From: Guillardia theta CCMP2712
Lineage: Eukaryota; Cryptophyceae; Pyrenomonadales; Geminigeraceae
DNA: 64,000 nucleotides
Reading direction: 5' to 3'
Assembly (NCBI RefSeq): GCF_000315625.1
Contig: NW_005434671.1
Span: forward strand, 572,130 to 636,129
Under the pieces are notes generated by a model. That model saw only the letters and a list, made by a program, of their open reading frames with translations, was not told the origin of the DNA and ran no database searches. Positions within the stretch are counted from its first letter, which is position 1. Each line of letters begins with the position of its first letter. Shown piece by piece: positions 1-10,138 of this stretch. Made by a program: the position numbers and the translations under genes.

Positions 1-2574
1 GGAGGAGGGCAAGCATCGTTACGAGGTCTATCATGGAGATCGTCTCTATCCTCAGGTTGGAGATCAGGGTCATGCTCGCCAAAGTGCCGACCTAACGAAC
101 GTCAGCAAAGGAGCAGCAGCAGCAGCAGCAGCAGGAAGGGGCCCACCAGAATCATGGAAACGACGATCATGGCAACAACACAGAGGATCTGCCACCAAGG
201 AACGAGTGAGACGACCAGGATCGGCGATGCTTCTGTCACCGGATGAGGAATGATGATGACGGTAACCAAGAAGCAGGCAGCGGCCTGCACCAGACCGTGA
301 GCAGCAGCGAATAGCAGCAGCTTCCGTCAGCACAGCAGCAGCAATAGCGGGCATCAGGGCGTTACCGCATAGACAAGGTTCAAGATGGTCTGTGTCACAA
401 TGATGGCTGAGGCTTCGAAGAAGACGAACGTGTTGTCCACATCGACAGTGAGCGGGCGGTCGTGCAAGTCGTGCGGGAAGTTGTCGTCAAGAATGCTTCT
501 GATCTTCTTGAGACAAGGGACGCCAGTCTTGTCCCCGCTCGTGGTCTTGGGAGGTATCTGCCTCACCCTGAAGCGACTCATCAGCATCCTCCACTCCGAC
601 GGCTTGTCCTTGTCAATCACGAAGTCTGGCTGAAATATTTCTCCGGCACCCTCCAGCCACGTTCGCAGCTCCTCCTTGAAGGCTGGTCCGTTCAGATCCT
701 CCGGCCTCACTCCTTTATTGGTCTCGTACTGGTTGAAATCTCGCAGCCATAGCCCGTTGCGTTCGCGGAGGAAGCAGGCATCGTCTTCGATCGTGGCTAC
801 CACGCGCAGGAGCTTATCCCTTTCTGCCCGAACGCTCAGGTCGGAGGAGTGAGCAGGAACAGCAACGGTGTACAAAGGACCGACACTGTTGAACAGCCTG
901 AAGTTCTGCGTCACAAACGTCGTCCAGTAAGAGTCCGAGGAGGCCAGGTCTCGCAGGTCCAGCCCGGTCCCGACATTCGCTGCCCCGTACAGTGCGATCC
1001 CGAGGTAACCCGCGAAACCGAGGAGAACCAGGGCTGCGACTTTGGGTTGGAGGAGGAACGCGCCGTAGCCCGCCGCGAACCGTGTCACGTACGCCGTCTC
1101 AGGCTGAGTCCTGCAGTCCCCCTCGGCATTGAGGTAGCTGGTGCTGGCGGGGCTTGCCTGGCTGTCGTAGCGCGGGGACCAGAGGACGCCCCTCCCTAGC
1201 AGCAGCCACCACCAGGAGAGCTGGCAGTACTCGCGATGAGCATCGAGGGCCATGAAGGCTCCGAAGAAGAGGAGCTGGTGGACGAAGAGGAGGATAACCC
1301 CGGAAGCCGCGTACGCACAGAAGCCTTGCACAGCAGGGAAGCTGCTGGAGGCTCCCACGGCGAAGGCAATGAAGTCGGTGATGGAGGTGAAGAAGATTGA
1401 CGTGCCAGCGGTCTTGAAGGTCAGGAACATCCGCTGCTGCACGCTCGCATCGGCTGGGAGGTGCGCAGCAGAGTAGTGGTACGCCTGCACGAGCACGAAC
1501 GAGTCGTCCACTCCAAGCCCCAGCAGCAGGAAGGAGACGAAGGCAACGACGGGGTTGTACTTGACCCTGCAGTACCCCATGAGCCCGAAAGCGCTTCCGA
1601 TGGCCAGGAAGACGGACAGGCAGGCGCAGAGGCCAAGAGCGCCCTTGGACGCGACCCTGTCCATGAAGGAGTGCATGACGACGAAGGCGAAGAGGGATAC
1701 GGCGACGAAGGAGATTACCAGGAGGATCGTGTCGCCGCTGGTGCTCTTGGACAACTCCATCTGGCTCGATCTCGATATCTCGTACGCGATCTTGAAGCGA
1801 CAGGAGGGAGGCAAGCTCTGGCTGGCCGACTCGATCAGATCCAAGAAGGAGTTCTCCCACAGATTCGAAACCTCAGCTGACACCTCTGTGCTGAGTTGAT
1901 AGTAAAGCTTCCACCCCTCAACCCGCTGCAACCTGCTACCATTCGCAGAGGTCTCCCGTCCTCCCGCAAACGTGGCTACAGGGATGTCCCCGTAAGGGGT
2001 CAAGGAGAGCCACGTAGGAGGCAAGTTGAAGATCTCTGAGTCCTTGAGCTCCACGACTCCGACGAACTTGCAAGAGTCTGGATACCCAGGCAACTTGAAC
2101 CGTTGGCACACGTCCTTGAAGGCAACCTTGCCCTCCCCATCTGCCGATGAGGCGTTTCGAACCTCCATCCTCACGATAGCCTCGTGGATGCTCCTTATCT
2201 GCCCGATCGTCTCCGCGTCCAGCAGGTTTCCTCCCTCCTCCTTTGAGTAGAGCACCACCTGACTGCCATGCTCCGGCTCAGCAACAAGTTGAGGTAAAGA
2301 AGCAATGGTTTCACCTGTATCGGGCTGCCTTGCGACTAGTTGGGAAATATTTTCGGTACAGGTCTCTCTCTTCTCTTGCTCTGTTGCCTTTGGAAGGCGA
2401 GTACAGCACCTCCGCTGAGTTCTCTGCCTCGATCATCTTTGTCCCGTACAGCAGGCTGAAGCATATGGCGAGAGAGAGCAATATCGACCGAGCAGGGTAG
2501 ACTGCAACGTAGAGCCCGACCCCTCCAAAGAAATCAGAGAGTTTCTCCTCCATGTAGATCACAGCGGAGTTCAT
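1..2574 (-). CDS. Patched/RND-family sterol-sensing membrane protein (3' end beyond window)
   Basis: Multi-pass membrane protein of the Patched/Dispatched/NPC1 (RND) superfamily; such proteins move or sense sterols or lipidated ligands. Exons on the minus strand: 2574-2315, 2262-366, 284-147, 91 to beyond base 1. All three introns (52, 81 and 55 nt) are GT-AG and keep frame, giving about 795 visible residues. Seen: an N-terminal membrane segment (PARSILLSLAICFSLLYG), a long extracytosolic region, a sterol-sensing block with GLGVDDSFVLV (the GxxxDD-type motif of RND TM4), then a second extracytosolic loop. The second membrane block starts at LVYAAAACFLVT and reaches the Patched-like VSMILVGTLASM/ETISMID junction exactly at the window edge. 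The start at 2574 is the first in-frame ATG ahead of the first TM segment. Ligand and exact subfamily cannot be told. The 55-nt intron carries a CTG/CAG run. Confidence 0.85.
92..146 (-). repeat. CAG/CTG microsatellite inside a 55-nt intron
   Basis: About seven CAG units (116-133 on +) fill much of the short third intron of the Patched-like gene. Read through without splicing they would encode a poly-Leu tail, which is why the ORF appears to end in Leu repeats. Confidence 0.7.
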
Positions 2575-3600
2575 CTCGGTTTCCCACTACGTTGTCCCGA
2601 TATACATCTGTGACTCTTTGCTTGGAACTGGTTATCTTGCTCTTTCTTTCGTCGCCTCGCGCATTCTTACCCCTTCCTCATCCTGCCCTGCCTCAAATGG
2701 CCAGTCCTGATACCTCACCCCCTCTCCCCCTCTTCTCCCCTCATCTCACTTCCAAACTCTGTTCCTCTTCCATCGTCTGTTTCCTGTTCATCCTTTCTTC
2801 CTCTTCCATCGTCTGTTTCCTGTTCATCCTTTCTTGCTCTTCCATACTCTCTCCGTCTCTCACTCCTCCATATTCGCCTTCCTCGCTCCCTCGCCTTTCC
2901 ACATGTTCACAGACTGTACCGCACCATTCTGACTATAATAGCCCAGGAGTCCCGCCGCTGGTACTAATGTTTACTCAAAACAGCCATTTAAAACCTTGTT
3001 GCCAACGGTGTGCACATGTAGTAAAGTCAAGTTCTTAAAGCACATGGCTATATTGGAGCTAAACTATAGCAGAGGCACTAATATAAAATCGCAAGGTGTG
3101 TACCCTTCAGCCTCCCTAGGTCGGTGCCGGCAACAGCCCGTGACTCATATCAACAGGCCCGCCTCGGTGGCAACAGGAAATTGAAAGGTATCGTACGGTA
3201 TGAGGGGCAAATTGACGAGCGTTGGCGAGTTGGGCATGTCGGAGGAAGCAGAAGAGGTAAGGGGGGGATGCGGCTGTCGCGCTATGGCCTGCGACTTGCT
3301 CTCGTCCCATGTGCTCACCATGAGCTAGAGGGGTCCCGTGCCGGCCACGATGCCATGCAACACTAGTTGCTCATCGTTGCTTCATACTCCCTCTCCGCTT
3401 GGAGAGCTGATGTTGTTACCTTTCGGTGCCCGGTGTTGAAGTGCGATGAGTTCGTGTGCCGATTCGTTCACTGGGAACCGATATCGTGTTATTCACTTGC
3501 GTGCTATGTGCAATTCATTGCATTATTCTCCGCCTGTCTTCTGTGTATACTCCATTGTTCTAGCATTTGCTCTTCAACCGTTACTGCTGCATGTTGTCGG
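2575..3600. other. Intergenic, divergent promoter region; no gene seen
   Basis: Lies between the Patched-like gene (-) and the CFAP74-like gene (+), so it should hold both promoters. It contains a C/T-rich stretch (2640-2890) with a tandem repeat. Short ORFs here are low-complexity and I do not believe them. An additional 5' exon of the CFAP74-like gene could lie near 3400-3600. Confidence 0.5.
2762..2846. repeat. 36-bp tandem repeat, about 2.4 copies
   Basis: The unit beginning ttcctcttccatcgtctgtt recurs exactly 36 bp later and a third partial copy follows. It lies in a C/T-rich spacer and is not coding. Confidence 0.85.
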
Positions 3601-3615
3601 AACTGACGATGGGTT

Positions 3616-6600
3616 TTGAAGGAGTCCAACGTGTGGGCCGAGGAGGCACGGAAGCTCCTCGAGATGCCTGGAGAAAAGCTCCTTCGTCGGCAGTCAGGGT
3701 CATACAATGAAGGAAGATCGGTGGGTTTCAACAGGTTCCCAGCAGGGGAGGGAGAAGGAGAAGAAGTCCCGCAGGACGCACAAGAAGGCAAGGTAGATGA
3801 TCTCGAGAGCAGGCGCGTCGGGTCTGCTCGACCATGGGGATCCGTTGCCGAGAAGTATGATGAGGATGATCTCAAGAGGTTCCTCGATGCTCATGGTGCA
3901 AGCTTGCCGAAGCCAGAGGTGCTCGCTGGGGATTCCTTCGAGGAGGAGCAAGACGTGGGGATGGCGGAGAGTGACGGCGAGCTTGATGGAGCCCTGCAGA
4001 GAGGGGAGGAGGAGGAAGAAGGCGTCTACTATGAGGCGAGCGGGGATGGGGCGGTGCCCGGGTCATTGGTCAACAGCTCGTGGGAGTCGTCGGAGAGCCA
4101 CGAGGTGAGAGGGTCGAGGAGTCTGCGACAGACCGTCCGACAGAAACGAGTGGTGGGCGGTGTGATCAGCACGTACAAGGACAAGAAGGAGATGCAGGAA
4201 GTGCTGGAGCGACGAGCGGCGCTGTCGTACATCCAGACGACAAGGGAGGGCGTACAGAGGAAGGAGACGGTGCTGAGGGAGGCAGAGGGCAGGGTGGCGT
4301 CGAAGCGGCAGAACATAGATGAGATGAGTAGCAAGATCAATCTGATGCGAGATGAGAGCTCGAAGCTTGACGCTGAAGATCATTTCGGGAACCTCAACAA
4401 GATCAAGAGCATCCAGAGCAAGATTCAGTCGTTGGAGCTGAAGCGCGATGACGAGATGCGAAGTCTGAAGGAAGAGGAGGACATAGAGTATGTGGCAAGA
4501 ACAGAGTTCAACCGAGCTCAGATTCAACTCCGGAAGGTGGAGGAGGTGGAGCAGGATCTGATCGAGGAGGAAAACTTGCACAATGACGAGCTCAAGGTCG
4601 CGGCAGAGATGCGAGCAGAGAAAGAGGTTCAAGCCGCGATGAGGATGGGTCAACGGAGGGAAGGGAGGAGAATCGCAGCTGCAGAGCAGCACATTCGGAA
4701 CCTTGAGAAGACGAACAATGCGATCGAGTACGCCAAGGCAGGAAGAGTCGCAGCGTTGAGGAGGGTGAGGGAGGCGCGGGCCCAACAGGCAGCGGCCGAG
4801 CAGCAGTTCGAGGAGAAGAAGGAGCAGGATCACTTGAAGAGGGCGGAGGCTCTGCTGGAGCTGAAGGGAAATATGGAGTCAGCCTTCGATAAGATCCGAG
4901 GAGCCAACGAGAAGCAGAGGAAGCGCCTGCGCATGATCGCAGCAAAGCGAGCAGCTGAGAAGTCCGAAATCCTCGCTGCCGGTGGAAACCCATACGCTGT
5001 GTGGAGGCAGCAGGATCACGCGCTGCAGAAGGAGCAGGAGAAGAGGAAGCGAGAGCAGCAAGCGAAGGAGCAGGAGACAAGATTGCTGAAACAGCTGATG
5101 GAGGAGGAGTCTCGTCGGCTGGAAAAGGAGGCGCAAGAGAGGAAGCACAGGGCTGTCTTGAAGCAGTTTCAAGCGGAGATGGGAGGGCAGGCAAAGCAGG
5201 ACCGAGTGATCGAGTACATGAGGACGAGGACGGTAGGAAGCGTCGACGTGTTGGACCCCACGGGGCGGGAGGCGAGGATCTATCCCTCCAAGGCCACCGT
5301 CCTCATGGACTGGAAGTTCGGCCTTGGGATCAAGCCTCACCCTAAAGGAGCTCAGCCTGGGGAGGAGGTTCCTCCAGGGTTCCCTCGAGGGTACGAGGAG
5401 GGAGATCCTGCGGCAGTGAAGGAGGAGGGCTGGAGGGTGACGCAGAAGTCGCGGCTCATTGACAAGGTACAGGATCTGTACCCCGAGGAAAGTTTCAACG
5501 CCACCCTGGTGGGCTCGAGGGCCTTGGACGATACGGTGAGGGCCAAGACGACCAAGTCCGCGAAGAAGGAGGAGGTGGAGATGGTGAAGAAGCTGGACCA
5601 GACCGGCGGAAAGGCGGAGGAGGAGCAGGAGATTCAACAAGCCAAGGGCAGCCAAACGGCCGGGCAGGAGGAGGAGAAGAAGGAGGTGTTCGCCGTCCCC
5701 GAATTCCAAGGGATATGGGACTCGTCAAAGAGTGTGGCAGTAGACAAGGAGAGGAGGTGGGGGAACGGCCTGTCGAAGCTGGAGCAGGAGTACTTGAAGC
5801 AGGCAATGGAGCGGAAGAAGGAAGGGTACGGGTGGATCGAGAAGCAGGTGGTCTGGGGGAGAGAGTTCAAGGGGACGGCGTTCGTGCCCTCGGAGAAGGG
5901 GCGAGACGTGACGGCGGTGGAGTTTGTCGACTTCGAGCCGGGGAAGACGTACAAGAAGAAGGTCACCCTGACTAACGCGTCGTTCGCGTTCAACACGTTC
6001 AAGCTGCTGGAGCTCACGGACTCGGTCAAGGACTTCTTCGTCATCTCGTACAACCACCCGGGGTCGCTCTCTCCTGGCATGACGTGTGACCTGCTGATCC
6101 GCTTCGAGCCCAAGATCAACGAGGACATCGAAGAGGCCATCCCCCTCCTCTGCCAGACCGGCCCGCAGGACATCCCCCTCCGCTGCTACACCAAGAAGGT
6201 CAACATCTCCACCTCCACTCCTGAGATCGAGCTGGACGCAGTGCTGGGGGAGGTGGTGCACGGGGAGATCGTGCTGGTAAACAGGGGGGCGCTGTCCTGC
6301 CCGGTCAAGATCCGGCAGCTGCGGGAGCGGCCGAGGGAGGGTTGTCTGGTGGAGGACCTGGCGCGGGCGGAGGAGGAGGAGGGCTACGAGGAGAGGGAGA
6401 GCTCGTTGTCGTACGAGGAGGAGGCGATCGTGGCAGGATACTCGACGACCAAGATCCGCATCACCCTCACTCCCCAGCAGCCGTCGAGCAAGGAGGTCCT
6501 GCTGCACCTGTGCTTCCAGAAGAACCTCTCCAAGCCGCAGTCGGACGACATCGTCGTCTCCGTGCGAGCCAACGTGCATGACGTGCCGATCTACGTGGAG

Positions 6601-7571
6601 GAGGAGATCATCGACCTGCGATGCTGCTGCTTCGACGTCGTCTACTCGCAAGTCCTCCAGGTTCGCAACCGAGGCAAAGTCGCGCTCAAGGCGCTGCCCA
6701 CGGTCCCTCCCGCCCTCCGCAGCTCGATTAAGTTCTCTCCGGACATGGCATACGTGCAGGCGAGGAGCAGGGAGGGGGTCGACGGGGTGTTCAACTTCCA
6801 GATGAAGTTCGAGCCGACGAGCGCGTTCCTGCAGCTCGCGAGAGATTTCATCATGGAGGGCCCGACGGGCAAGCTGGACGCCTTCGCCATCCCCCTCACC
6901 GTCTCAGTCCCCGACCAGAAGCTGCCCGTCAACTTCGAGCTACGCGTGCAGCTCACGGACGCCGGGGTGCAGCTGGACAAGCAGGAGCTCGACTTCGGGG
7001 AGTGCTCTACCTCCGACGCTGTCTCCATCCCCCTCAGCATACACAACCCCTCCGAGCTCCCCACCCGAGTCGGATTCCTCAGCCTTCCCCGCGGGCTCTC
7101 CATCAACCCGGACATGGGGCTGTGCTCGCTGCTGCCGGGGGAGACAAGGACGCTGCAGGTGGTCTTCGCTCCCTTCACCGACACGGACTTCGACTTGAGG
7201 ATCGTCTGCTCGACCTCTGCCAACAAGAAGTACCCCATCCGTTGCCGGGGGAGGGGCGTCAAGAACCCCCTCAAGCTCAGCTGCTCCAACTTCGTCCTCA
7301 GGCCCTGCGCGTACGGCGATCGGGTCACCGAGTCGCTCTCCCTCGCCAACGTCTCCTCCTCCGAGCAGACGATCGAGGTTGTCGTCCCCCGGGCCAGCGG
7401 GCTCAAGATCAGCCCCCTCGTCGCGAAGCTCCAGCCCGGCCACTCCATCCGCGTCCAGCTAGACTTCAGCCCTCCCTTCCCTCCGCCAAAGGTCCTTGAA
7501 CTGCTCAAGGCTACGAGGAAGGGCAAGCGAGCAGTTGCTGAGGGGGAGGAGCAGGAGGGAGAACAGGAAGG

Positions 7572-7612
<41 letters not shown>

Positions 7613-8811
7613 AGGAGGGAGGAGAGAGAGATGCTCCTGAGGGAGAAGAAGGGCAAGAAGGCAAAGCTGCAGATAAGTCGGAGGAGGAGGCGAACGAGAT
7701 GCTGAACGGGCTGAACGAGTCGGAGAGGAGGATACGTGGAGCGCTGTTGATCGATCAGATGCGATCGGTAGAGGGAGAGGAGTGGTCCCGGCACGAGACA
7801 TGGCAGGTCCGCCCTCGAAACCTTTGAACTTGCCCCGCACTGTGAAGTAGCTCTCCCTCCTGCTCCTCTTCCTTCACCTCCTCCCAGTCCTCTTTTGTCC
7901 CACTGACTCCTGTTATGCAGCTTCCCATCTTCGTCAAGAACGGGCCCGTCTCCTTTCTCCAGGTCTTTCCACCTCCTCCTCCTCCTCCTCCTCCTCCTCC
8001 TCCTCCTCCTCCTCCTCCTCCTCCTCCTCCTCCTCCTCCTCCTCCTCCTCCTCCTCCTCCTCCTCCTCCTCCTCCTCCTCTTCCTCTTCCTCTTCCTCTT
8101 CCTTGTATGCGCCCTCCTCTTCCTCTTCCTCTTCCTNNNNNNNNNNNNNNNNNNNNNNNNNNNNNNNNNNNNNNNNNNNNNNNNNNNNNNNNNNNNNNNN
8201 NNNNNNNNNNNNNNNNNNNNNNNNNNNNNNNNNNNNGGAGGAGGAGGAGGAGGAGGAGGAGGAGGAGGAGGAGGAGGGGGGGGGGGGGGGGGCGAAGTTG
8301 GGGGGGAAGAGGAGGAGAGATTGAAGTGAGTATGGCAGGACGAAACGAAGACGGAGAGCTTTCAGCTAGAGCACACGTTCCCTCAGAACCTCGCACAGGT
8401 CAGCCCTCTCTCGTCCTTTCCTTTCTTCCCCTCCCCTCCCCTCCTGTCCTCTCCCTTCCTTCCTTCTTGCCTCCCTCGCCCCTCGCACTCACTGCGTCGG
8501 CTCAGAGCAAGGAGACAGCAGATCACTCCTTCATCGTCGGCAACTGCGGCGCCAAGGCACCGGGCGAGTTTGTGCTGTCGGACATCAAGGAGGCAGAGAG
8601 CATGGGCTTCGTCTTCGACCAGGCGGCGGGTAAGGTGGACGCGGGGGGGAGGGTCTCGCTGCTGGTCAAGTACACCCCTCCTCCCTCCAGCCCTCTCTCC
8701 ATGTGGAACGAGGTGACGGTCACGGGGGCTCTCAAGGGAGGCGATCCTCCCCCTCCCGGCGGCTCCCTCCCCTTGGAGATCCGCTTGAGGGGCTTCGTGG
8801 CGGCAGACTAG
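3616..8811 (+). CDS. CFAP74: CFAP74-like ciliary central-pair protein
   Basis: Probable homologue of CFAP74/FAP74, a component of the C1d projection of the ciliary central pair. Exons 3616-7806, 7921-7962, 8366-8398, 8506-8811 join in frame (about 1,500 residues). The frame has no ATG at 3616; the first in-frame ATG is at 3664, so either translation starts there or an upstream exon is missing. Domain order: acidic N terminus; long Lys/Glu/Arg-rich coiled coil (about residues 170-520); a linker with LDPTGREARIYPSKATVL; then repeated ASH/Hydin-type Ig-like domains from about residue 760 (VEFVDFEPGKTYKKKVTL opens the first). An acidic Glu/Gln run (near 7540-7625) interrupts the last domains. The two micro-exons (14 and 11 codons) are supported by exact frame and splice sites on both sides. 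The assembly gap at 8137-8236 falls in intron 2. Family is firm at the level of ASH-domain cilium protein; assignment to CFAP74 itself is from overall layout and linker recall. Confidence 0.75.
7963..8365. repeat. Intron with (CCT)n, 100-N assembly gap, and (GGA)n
   Basis: Intron 2 of the CFAP74-like gene. Left of the gap is (CCT)n then (CTTCCT)n; right of it (8237-8283) is (GGA)n running into poly-G. The gap is exactly 100 N (8137-8236), the usual placeholder for unknown length. Exons on both sides keep frame, so the intron is real even though its size is unknown. Confidence 0.9.
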
Positions 8812-9110
8812 CAGCATGTAAATATGTAAAGATGAACACCATGAAGCCTCGCCCGCAGTCTCAGGCTCTTGCTTTGGAGCCTGCCGGCAAGCCGGAGACC
8901 CCGGATGGGCCTCGAACCCTAAGGCGCCCGCTTGGCCGGGCCGGCCCCCGGGAGCAGGGCCCGGGCCGGCCCACCGTGAGTGAGGCCCGGCCCGGACTCC
9001 GGGCCCGGAGCTGCCACGGGGCCGGGAGGCCCGGGCATCATTTCATGAGATGGTGAGGCGGACTTGTTGGCTCCTCTTCTTGATCCTTCGGCCTCCAATC
9101 CCTCTCAACC
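8812..9110. repeat. GC-rich island A (8871-9045) in intergenic spacer
   Basis: Dense in ggcccgg/ccgggcc words and strikingly unlike flanking sequence. Its vocabulary resembles the other islands (14.15, 21.15, 30.48, 33.34, 36.29 kb), although I found no long exact match to them. No gene is visible. Confidence 0.55.
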
Positions 9111-10103
9111 ATGCACAGACCCAACCTCCTCCTCCTCCTCCTCCTCCTCCTCCTCCTCCTCCCGTCAACCTGTGTCCCTTCAGCTCTCCTGTTCTCCTCT
9201 ACATCCTCTACCTCCTTCTCCCCCTCCTCCACCACCTCCTCCTCCTCCTCTCCTACCTCCAACCCTTCTCAGTCATCGCCATTTTGTCGCTCGTCGCAGC
9301 GACTGAATGTTGTCTCGGACGCCTCACTGTCATTTGCGCCCACCCATTCTTCTTCCTCGTATGATTTGTTTCTACGATACTCAACTCATCTTCTTGCCGT
9401 CTGTCCCTCGTCACGTCCTCGCGCACCTCCATGCCCTTGGCTCTTGCCTTCACCAGGAGCATTTCAAGCTGCGACTCAGGCCAGGGCAGCTGCAACGAGG
9501 ATGCAGAAGGCGAGTATGGAAAAGGAGATGCTGTCAAAGCGAGCCAAGCGGCGTATGCGGGCACCTCCATCGCAGCTGAGGGTTTGGATGGACGTGCTGA
9601 ACTCGACTGACGGGGGGCTGCTCCTCCTCCTCGACCTCGACAACAACGCGGACGCTCTTCCTCAGCTCGAAGATGCGCAGGTAGAAGAGGGGAAGGAGGA
9701 GGAGAGCATGACGAGCCGGGCAGGTGAAGGGGCTGCTGGACGGGTTTCGCATCCTCGGGTTTGCGGGAGTCGACTTCAGCGGCAGCATCCCGGCGTGGGT
9801 GGAGCTGCATCAGTGCAGGGTGAGAACGAAGAACGGAGCTGACTTCGTGCTCGCATTCGAAGCAGGTGCTGCTCGCTCCTCGTGTTGACTTGCGCTGAGA
9901 GGTCGACAGGCAGGATAGTAGCGAGGATGCAGCAGGAGGCGAGCGAGGGGGGCGGGAAGGCAATGCCGATCGCCGTCATCGTCTCGGCAGACGCTGGGAT
10001 GGAAGTGATCGCTGACCTGATGAGGGGGGAAGGAATCAGCTGCCACGTCATCAAGACTTTGGCAGACATCAGGACTGTCTGTCAAGCTCTGAGCTTGTTA
10101 TGA
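9111..10103 (+). CDS. NYN/PIN-like domain protein with N-terminal signal peptide
   Basis: Exons 9111-9680, 9724-9865, 9910-10103; introns are 43 and 44 nt and the joined frame is open for 302 codons. Residues 1-25 are a very hydrophobic Leu run ending in LPSTCVPSA, a convincing signal peptide, followed by a long Ser-rich stretch that could be a transit peptide. From about residue 160 the pattern matches NYN/PIN-fold nucleases: acidic strand LLLLLDLDNNADAL, then GLLDGFRILGFAG, then ADFVLAFEAGRIVAR (the fold's D-xx-L acidic site), then AVIVSADAGMEVIADLMR (the S-x-D strand). NYN proteins are metal-dependent RNases; activity here is inferred. The Leu run is encoded by (CTC)n, so part of it may reflect microsatellite expansion, and another intron inside exon 1 cannot be excluded. 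Its stop lies 35 bp from that of the convergent neighbour. Confidence 0.5.
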
Positions 10104-10138
10104 AGCATACTCTTAGTTACCGCGGCCATCCGTACTCC

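Noticed and set aside
1099-1860. 253-residue minus-strand ORF in another frame of the Patched-like gene
   Set aside because: Arg/Leu-rich shadow of the conserved sterol-sensing domain exon.
2592-3038. 148-residue plus-strand ORF
   Set aside because: Ser/Pro/Leu low-complexity translation of a C/T-rich spacer with a 36-bp tandem repeat.
8871-9045. Recent transposon or LTR element
   Set aside because: No terminal repeats, target-site duplication, or transposase/reverse-transcriptase motifs found in any island.
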